NCBI GenBank assembly: GCA_036522815.1
Contig: DATDFC010000180.1
Location: 1 to 10,756, forward strand
DNA length: 10,756 nucleotides
Source of the DNA: AG41 sp036522815
GTDB taxonomy: Bacteria > Gemmatimonadota > Gemmatimonadetes > Gemmatimonadales > GWC2-71-9
Direction of reading: 5' to 3'
Shown here one piece after another: positions 6,846 through 10,756 of this stretch (position 1 is the stretch's first letter; every line of letters begins with the position of its first letter). The translations under genes and the position numbers were made by a program. The notes beneath the pieces are model-generated. The model searched no databases. It worked only from the letters and a program-made list of their open reading frames with translations, and was not told where the DNA came from.

Positions 6846-6936
6846 CGGAGAGGGGGGGATTCGAACCCCCGATAGAGGTATTAGCCCCTATAACGGTTTA
6901 GCAAACCGCCGCCTTCAGCCACTCGGCCACCTCTCC
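6846..6936 (-). tRNA. tRNA-Ser (anticodon GCT)
   Basis: Read on the minus strand, acceptor stem GGAGAGG (6936-6930) pairs with CCTCTCC (6853-6847) and the discriminator is G (6846). The D-arm begins TGGCCGAGTGGCTGAAGGC, the anticodon loop is TGCTAAA with GCT at 6902-6900, a long class II variable arm (around TAGGGGCTAATACCTCTA) follows, and the T-arm is GGGGG-TTCGAAT-CCCCC. The long variable arm and GCT anticodon identify a serine tRNA reading AGC/AGU. The 3' CCA is not encoded. It lies upstream of gltX on the same strand, separated by the heptamer inverted repeat. Confidence 0.97.
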
Positions 6937-6997
6937 TCGAGGTGCGGAAACTCGCAATTCATTGGTGGCTCTGCAACCCCCACGTACCCGGATCGCG

Positions 6998-7336
6998 TCA
7001 GCGCGTGAGCTGGATGAGTGCGATGGAGGTACCGAGGCTCGCGACCCAGAACAGGAACATCCACCGCACGAGCCGACCCTCCAGCGTGCCGAACCGGCCT
7101 TCGACGACGCCCAGGCGTGCCAGGAGGCGGCCTTCGAGGCTGGCGAGCTCCGCGCGCAGCTCAGCGATCCGTTGCTCAAGCTTTGCGTCGAAGCGCGCGA
7201 AGTTCAGCTCGTTCAGCTCCCGCAGCTCGATCCGGTAGGTCGCATCCACCTGATTGAACCAGTCCACTAACTCGTTGGCGATTTCGTCGCCGAACGTGTC
7301 ATAGAACTTGCGCGACAGCTTCGCCGTGACGGGCAG
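6998..7336 (-). CDS. Small coiled-coil protein with C-terminal membrane helix
   Basis: I place the start at CTG 7336, giving 112 residues: (M)PVTAKLSRKFYDTFGDEIANELVDWFN and so on. The first conventional start, GTG 7267, would remove 23 residues that look like part of the family's N-terminus. A GGAG (7347-7344 on the minus strand) sits 7 nt before the CTG, which is good spacing. After the DWFNQVDATYR segment comes a charged, heptad-like coiled coil (about 35-85: ELNELNFARFDAKLEQRIAELRAEL and later EGRL repeats), then one membrane segment near the C-terminus (about 92-108, WMFLFWVASLGTSIALI). I recognise the N-terminal pattern as a recurrent bacterial hypothetical family of unknown function. 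Likely an inner-membrane protein with a cytoplasmic coiled coil, possibly oligomeric. It precedes tRNA-Ser on the same strand. Confidence 0.7.
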   Translation of the reverse strand: MPVTAKLSRKFYDTFGDEIANELVDWFNQVDATYRIELRELNELNFARFDAKLEQRIAELRAELASLEGRLLARLGVVEGRFGTLEGRLVRWMFLFWVASLGTSIALIQLTR

Positions 7337-7343
7337 AGAGGGT

Positions 7344-7347
7344 CTCC
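7344..7347 (-). promoter_or_regulatory. Shine-Dalgarno supporting a CTG start
   Basis: GGAG on the minus strand, seven bases before CTG 7336. No ATG, GTG or TTG in this frame occurs between the upstream stop (7375-7373) and 7267, so this site decides in favour of the CTG. Confidence 0.5.
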
Positions 7348-7386
7348 AGGTCGATCCCGGCGATACTCTAACCTACGCTCGGCCCA

Positions 7387-7414
7387 CCCCGGCAATCAAA
7401 TCCATGCCGGAGGG
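7387..7414. repeat. Short inverted repeat between leftward genes
   Basis: CCGGCA (7389-7394), ten-base loop, TGCCGG (7405-7410), with flanking CCCC/GGGG that can pair with a bulged A. It lies between the HAD gene and the small coiled-coil gene, both leftward, so it may end the HAD transcript. No T-run follows; a weak call. Confidence 0.3.
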
Positions 7415-7457
7415 GACGTTTCTACGCCGCCGACACTAGATTCTCGTCGAAAACAAC

Positions 7458-8102
7458 TCAGTGCGTCGTAACGACGAACCCATCCTGCTCATGCCGTACC
7501 TGAATAGCGGTGAAATCGGCGATCGTTACGTCGGCACCCTCGAGGTCCCGTGCCGCGAGCATGGTCGTGAGCGCGATCACCCGGGCGCCCGCGCCGCGGC
7601 CTGCGGTAATACCTGCCGGCGCATCTTCGAACACGACACATGCCGCGGGGTCGAGTCCGAGGCGTTGCGCTCCGAGTCGATAACCATCGGGCGCCGGCTT
7701 TCCCTGTGAGACGTCCTCGCTGGTCACCAGGACCGTCGGTATCGGCAATCCGACAGACGTGAGTCGCAGCTCCGCCAGTGCCCGCCCACAGGACGTCACC
7801 ACGGCCCACCTGCTCGCCGGGAGGGCGGCGAGGAACTGCCCCGACCCCGGCACGGCGCTGAGGCCAGCGACGTCGGCAAGCTCCGCGGCGTCGAGCCACG
7901 CCGCCTCCCGATCCGTCTCGAGATGAGGAGCGGCGGCCTGGACGGTGTCGCGCGTCCGGCGGCCATGCGCGATTCGCAGGACCTGCTCGGGATCGAGGTG
8001 ATGGCGCAGAGCCCAGCGGCGACACGTTCGCTCGACCACCGCCCGGGAATCGACCAGCACGCCATCCAGATCAAACAGGAACCCTGAACACCTGACTTGC
8101 AT
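7458..8102 (-). CDS. HAD-superfamily phosphatase (subfamily IA, phosphoglycolate/sugar-phosphatase type)
   Basis: The 214-residue protein contains all four HAD motifs: FDLDGVLVDS (nucleophile Asp11, acid/base Asp13), VVTS (Thr103-Ser104), GKPAPDGY (Lys135) and VFEDAPAG (Glu159-Asp160). The helical cap follows motif I (about 17-85). The GKPxPDxY and FEDAxxG signatures put it with small-molecule phosphatases or phosphomutases such as sugar-phosphate, glycerol-3-phosphate, phosphoglycolate or beta-phosphoglucomutase-like enzymes; the substrate cannot be told. ATG start at 8102 has no clear Shine-Dalgarno. By eye the gene and its flanks are somewhat less GC-rich than neighbouring genes, and it has no functional tie to them, so it may be a later arrival; this is weak evidence. 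Confidence 0.92.
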   Translation of the reverse strand: MQVRCSGFLFDLDGVLVDSRAVVERTCRRWALRHHLDPEQVLRIAHGRRTRDTVQAAAPHLETDREAAWLDAAELADVAGLSAVPGSGQFLAALPASRWAVVTSCGRALAELRLTSVGLPIPTVLVTSEDVSQGKPAPDGYRLGAQRLGLDPAACVVFEDAPAGITAGRGAGARVIALTTMLAARDLEGADVTIADFTAIQVRHEQDGFVVTTH

Positions 8103-8238
8103 AGTTCTGAATCTGATGTCTAGAGAATGCTGCGGGCCGTACAGCGAAACGCCGGCAGCCCCGCCGGGCCCCTAGCGGAAGTGTCTCACGGGAGCCACAC
8201 TTATGAAGCTGCAATGCGCCCTAGTTATTGCGGAGTGC

Positions 8239-8255
8239 AAGCCGGCATCCGGCTT
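8239..8255. repeat. Perfect 7-bp hairpin in the 8103-8294 divergent intergenic region
   Basis: AAGCCGG, loop CAT, CCGGCTT. It lies in the 192-nt spacer between the divergent HAD gene and the secreted/membrane protein gene. The remainder of the spacer shows no clear promoter hexamers or RNA gene to me. Confidence 0.5.
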
Positions 8256-8275
8256 CCTGCGTGGCACCACCCTTG

Positions 8276-8309
8276 CGCATACGCAACATCACGTATGCGA
8301 CATGTTGCG
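8276..8309. repeat. Two overlapping inverted repeats around a start codon
   Basis: CGCATACG (8276-8283) pairs perfectly with CGTATGCG (8292-8299), and CGCAACAT (8282-8289) pairs perfectly with ATGTTGCG (8302-8309). The first bases of the second repeat overlap the first, so the two stems compete. The likely start codon ATG (8295-8297) is inside the right arm of the first stem. Confidence 0.6.
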
Positions 8310-8858
8310 TTCGTGCTACTCGCAGTGGGTTCCCTCGCGGCTGTGCCACGCCGGGCTCCGGCGCAGCAAGCTGCGAGAGATCTTGCAGCCTTCACGGTGG
8401 TCTCAGCGGCGCGCCGGCAGTATCGCGCCGTCGCGGCCACGCTGCTGACGATGCCGTCGTCGCAGCAGCAGACGCCGCGCGGGGTCGGTCCGCTGGCGGC
8501 GCGCGTGTCGTGGAGCACGATGGGCGTCGCCGCGCTGCCCGCGCGCCGCGCCTGGACGACGTCGCACACGGCGCTGGCGGGCGCGTTCACCGTGTTGTTG
8601 CTGGTCGACGCGGCGCAAACGCGCGACCTGGCACGCCGTGGCTGGCCCGGCTTCCGCGAAGCGAACCCGCTGCTGGGCCCACGCCCGAGCGTCGGTCAGG
8701 TCAACACCTACACGGCGCTGGCGGCCGCCGGCATGCTGGGTGCCGCCGCCGCGGCTCCCCCGCGACTCCGTCCGTGGCTGCTCGGCGCCGCATTGGCGGT
8801 CGAAGCGGTGACCGTCGGCGGGAGCGTGCGGAACGGTCTCCCCCTCAGAATTCACTAG
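8295..8858 (+). CDS. Small secreted/integral membrane protein, DUF5658-like C-terminal region
   Basis: Start chosen at ATG 8295 because it gives a typical signal peptide (MRHVAFVLLAVGSLAAVP..APAQQ, likely cleavage after about residue 23). Earlier in-frame starts at 8127 and 8214 add unlikely sequence. The protein has 187 residues. Residues about 25-90 are Ala/Arg/Gln-rich with no recognised fold. The C-terminal half has three hydrophobic segments (about 94-109, 138-155, 161-177) around TRDLARRGWPGFREANPLLG. The 'D..xT...EANPLxG' pattern between the first two helices recalls small integral membrane domains such as DUF5658; function unknown. No Shine-Dalgarno is visible and the ATG sits inside a potential hairpin. 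Its 3' end overlaps the extended N-terminus of the uracil-DNA glycosylase by 26 nt, suggesting coupling. Some risk remains that the N-terminal half is poorly defined. Confidence 0.65.
   Translation: MRHVAFVLLAVGSLAAVPRRAPAQQAARDLAAFTVVSAARRQYRAVAATLLTMPSSQQQTPRGVGPLAARVSWSTMGVAALPARRAWTTSHTALAGAFTVLLLVDAAQTRDLARRGWPGFREANPLLGPRPSVGQVNTYTALAAAGMLGAAAAAPPRLRPWLLGAALAVEAVTVGGSVRNGLPLRIH
8820..8824 (+). promoter_or_regulatory. Shine-Dalgarno in front of a possible ACG start
   Basis: GGGAG, 8 nt upstream of ACG 8833, lies within the 3' end of the preceding gene. It is the only good ribosome site near where the glycosylase N-terminus should begin. Confidence 0.4.
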
Positions 8859-9552
8859 CCTCACCACCCTCAATCGCGCGATCGCGGCCTGCGAGCGCTG
8901 CCCGCGGCTGCGCCGCTATTGCCGCCGCATCGCCCGGGACAAGAAGCGCGAGTTTCTCGATTGGACGTATTGGGGGAAGCCGGTGCCCGGGTTCGGCGAT
9001 CCCGGGGCGCGCGTGTTGATCGTGGGACTGGCCCCAGCGGCGCACGGCGCCAACCGTACGGGCCGCATGTTCACGGGCGACTCGAGCGGCGACTGGCTGT
9101 ACGCGGCGCTGCACCGCTACGGCTTCGCAACCCAACCGCACGCGGTTGCTCGGGACGATGGCCTGACCCTGAGAGACTGCTACATCACGGCGGCCGCGCG
9201 CTGCGCGCCGCCCGGCAACAAACCGAGCCGCGTCGAGCTGGAGCGCTGCCGGGCGTATCTCGCCGCCGACGTGCGGCTGCTCTCCCAAGTGCGCGTGGTC
9301 CTCACGCTCGGCCGGATCGCCCACGACAGCTGGCTCAAGGCCGCCGGCTGGTGGGCCAGACTCGAGCCGGGCGACCGGCCGAGCTTCGCGCACGGCGCCG
9401 TGACCACTCTGCCCGACGGCGTCACGCTCGTCGCCTCCTACCACCCGAGCCGCCAGAACACCAACACCGGCAGACTGACGCGGGCGATGTGGCACCGGCT
9501 GTTCGAGCGGGTGCGGCGGCTGCTCGCTACTGGACGTCGAACTCCGTCGTGA
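8833..9552 (+). CDS. udgB: Family 5 (UDGb-type) iron-sulfur uracil-DNA glycosylase
   Basis: The enzyme removes uracil (and in known UDGb members other deaminated bases) from DNA, starting base-excision repair. Numbered from 8833 (239 residues): Cys20 and Cys23 (ACERCPRL) plus Cys124 and Cys139 are the expected 4Fe-4S ligands; motif 1 GLAPAAHGANRTGRMFTGD spans 65-83 with a second Asp at 87; the C-terminal motif HPSRQNTNTG begins at His204. The UDGb hallmark is GLAPAAHG rather than the family 4 motif. The open frame begins after a TGA at 8809-8811 and contains no ATG, GTG or TTG until GTG 8983, which would delete the first two cluster cysteines and DWTYWGKP. ACG 8833 has a well-spaced GGGAG, so I use it; a start lost by mutation or a sequencing error (ATG to ACG) is the alternative. 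The 3' end overlaps the convergent gene by 26 nt. Confidence 0.9.
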   Translation, partial: TVSPSEFTSLTTLNRAIAACERCPRLRRYCRRIARDKKREFLDWTYWGKPVPGFGDPGARVLIVGLAPAAHGANRTGRMFTGDSSGDWLYAALHRYGFATQPHAVARDDGLTLRDCYITAAARCAPPGNKPSRVELERCRAYLAADVRLLSQVRVVLTLGRIAHDSWLKAAGWWARLEPGDRPSFAHGAVTTLPDGVTLVASYHPSRQNTNTGRLTRAMWHRLFERVRRLLATGRRTPS

Positions 9553-10276
9553 TGTCGTAGTCGTCGACGTCGCAGATCCCGACGCGCGCGACGTAGCGTC
9601 CCGGTCGGGAGGCGGCATCGACGGGCAGGCGGATCGCGTCGCGAAAGATGCCGCCGCGTTGTACGGCGAAGCGCCGCGCGTCGGGATTCGGCACCTTTGT
9701 GGTCGAATCCCAACGCTCGCCGTGTGCGCTGCCGGTCACCGAGATGCACAGGAGATTGTTGGTCGGCAGCAGGAACAGAATGGGTGTCTGGCGCCGGTTC
9801 GTGATGGCATAAAGCGCGATCGGGTTCACGCCCGTTGCGGCACCCTCCGCGTCGCGCCAGGCGAACCGGTCGGGAACGACGGAGAGCGTGACGTCGGCGT
9901 GCAGCGTCAGGCCGTGGTCGACCGTGCGGTGACTGGTGCGCGGCGGCCGGCGCGCGCTCATGTCCTCTACATCGATGCCGATCCCGGGCGTGCCGCCCCC
10001 CGCCACGGGAGCGACGCGTCCGCGGGCCGCGACGTACTCGTTGCGATAGCGGCTCCAGCGGTCGGGCTTGCCGACCAGCGGGAGGACGAACGTCCGCACG
10101 CCCAGCACCTGGAGCGGAAGCGGGACGACGATGGTCCAGAGATCGAACTGCTCGTCGTTCTGGAGAAAGCCCTCCACCGTGAGCGTGGTGTCGGCGGCGC
10201 GCTGCGCCGGCGAGGGCGGCGCGCGACCGCTCAGCACGGCGAGCGCGAAGGCGATCGGGGCGAGGACCCGTGACAT
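9527..10276 (-). CDS. Secreted protein of unknown function
   Basis: I do not recognise this 249-residue protein. ATG 10276 gives a signal peptide (MSRVLAPIAFALAVLS..PPSPAQ, cleavage near residue 25), so the product is probably periplasmic or outer-envelope. Residues about 31-90 form a beta-rich segment (TLTVEGFLQNDEQFDLWTIV, then VGKPDRWSRYRNEYVAARGRV) that could be a small OB-like barrel. Residues about 125-249 look beta-sandwich-like (NPIALYAITNRRQTPILFLL, then RYVARVGICDVDDYDITTEF), with Cys177 and Cys235 as the only cysteines in the mature part and a plausible disulfide. It starts 2 nt after the stop of the upstream leftward gene, so the two are probably one operon. Its 3' end overlaps the convergent glycosylase gene by 26 nt. 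Confidence 0.75.
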   Translation of the reverse strand: MSRVLAPIAFALAVLSGRAPPSPAQRAADTTLTVEGFLQNDEQFDLWTIVVPLPLQVLGVRTFVLPLVGKPDRWSRYRNEYVAARGRVAPVAGGGTPGIGIDVEDMSARRPPRTSHRTVDHGLTLHADVTLSVVPDRFAWRDAEGAATGVNPIALYAITNRRQTPILFLLPTNNLLCISVTGSAHGERWDSTTKVPNPDARRFAVQRGGIFRDAIRLPVDAASRPGRYVARVGICDVDDYDITTEFDVQ

Positions 10277-10278
10277 CG

Positions 10279-10719
10279 CTAGAGAATCTTGAGCGTCCGG
10301 GATCGGACGGCTAGAGGGGGCTCGACCTTAGGGGGCGCCGCGTGCTCGCTCTGCGCGATGCGCAACGCCTCCGTGACGACCGCGCGCACCTTCTTCTCGT
10401 CCGCGTGCGCGTAGCCCGGCGCCAGCGCGCTCACCCACACGTCCAGATCGGAACTGGGGCTCGTCTCGGGCGGTGCCTCCCGCTTGAACGACAGCCGCCC
10501 GATCGTCAGGCGCCGCCAAAGGGGCGTCGCAGCGGGCGGCTCCGGCTTGAGAACCGCGGGGGCGGGGGCGGGGTGCTGCAGGAACGCGCGGATCACGGGC
10601 GCCAGCTCATGCGCGGCCACATCGAAGGTGTGGTCGCCGCACAAATAGGGGGCCAGGATCGTCCGCGACTGGTGGACGAGTGCCCGTACCTGGTGGAAGA
10701 ACGCGGCTTCGTCTGGCAT
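10279..10719 (-). CDS. Hypothetical protein, 146 residues
   Basis: No family is recognised. ATG 10719 follows an AGGAAGGAG about 12 nt upstream, a rather long spacing but the best available. The N-terminal part (1-50) is predicted helical, with PYLCGDHTFDVAAHELAPVI as its most distinctive stretch. A Pro/Ala-rich linker (50-66), a basic strand-like WRRLTIGRLSFKR (68-80), another linker and a helix DEKKVRAVVTEALRIAQ (107-123) follow, and the tail is basic. No signal peptide or membrane segment is seen, so it is probably cytoplasmic. The stop lies 2 nt before the ATG of the secreted protein gene downstream, so they are likely co-transcribed. Confidence 0.7.
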   Translation of the reverse strand: MPDEAAFFHQVRALVHQSRTILAPYLCGDHTFDVAAHELAPVIRAFLQHPAPAPAVLKPEPPAATPLWRRLTIGRLSFKREAPPETSPSSDLDVWVSALAPGYAHADEKKVRAVVTEALRIAQSEHAAPPKVEPPLAVRSRTLKIL

Positions 10720-10756
10720 GGCGTGCGAACGCTCCTTCCTCGGATGAGCCCGGATC

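Noticed and set aside
6742..7008. Short plus-strand frame with GGIRTPDRGISPYNGL
   Set aside because: It is the well-known false protein produced by translating the reverse complement of a tRNA-Ser gene and its flanks.
7430..8130. HAD gene as a mobile cassette with flanking repeats
   Set aside because: Flanks share only a few bases (CTAGA..TCT-like) and no integrase or clear repeats; a mild composition difference alone is not enough.
8103..8294. Riboswitch, integron attC site or small RNA in the divergent spacer
   Set aside because: I looked for conserved cores and attC-type ends and found only short hairpins; nothing supports a named element.

Overview
The window is a GC-rich, densely coded bacterial chromosome segment with no plasmid, phage, IS or CRISPR hallmarks. 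Gene content and style suggest a Gemmatimonadota-like or related soil or sediment bacterium. The pointers are a GATase1-like family shared with Bacteroidota, a TonB-anchored protein with a C-terminal domain I associate with Gemmatimonadota hypothetical proteins, a DapL-type aminotransferase, and a conserved small coiled-coil/TM protein. This is inference, because there is no rRNA or other phylogenetic marker here.

Layout. 1-5384 reads rightward. It holds the 3' end of a GATase1-like gene of the family often mislabelled 'asparagine synthetase B'; a DinG/XPD-type iron-sulfur helicase carrying an N-terminal JAMM (RadC-like) domain, overlapping the previous gene by 4 nt; a short 10-bp tandem repeat; an LL-diaminopimelate aminotransferase-like gene; and a TonB-like membrane-anchored protein. 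Two GC-rich hairpins at 5405-5456 separate this block from a leftward block (8102 to 5447): a HAD phosphatase, a small coiled-coil membrane protein, tRNA-Ser(GCT) and gltX, with a large heptamer-built inverted repeat between the tRNA and gltX. From 8295 two genes run rightward: a small secreted/membrane protein and a family 5 uracil-DNA glycosylase. They converge on a leftward pair of unrecognised genes (10719 to 9527).

Biology. Most of the window is housekeeping: lysine/DAP biosynthesis, glutamyl-tRNA charging, a tRNA, base-excision repair and a repair-type helicase. The most interesting points are (i) the JAMM-helicase fusion with intact motifs in both halves; (ii) a TonB-type N-terminus with the full S-H-L-S spacing attached to a C-terminal half that does not look like TonB; (iii) a glutamyl-tRNA synthetase apparently lacking an internal segment of about 40 residues; and (iv) three genes whose conserved N-termini extend past the first ATG/GTG/TTG and seem to start at CTG, CTG and ACG. 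I do not see a clear multi-gene defence system or a wholly new system.
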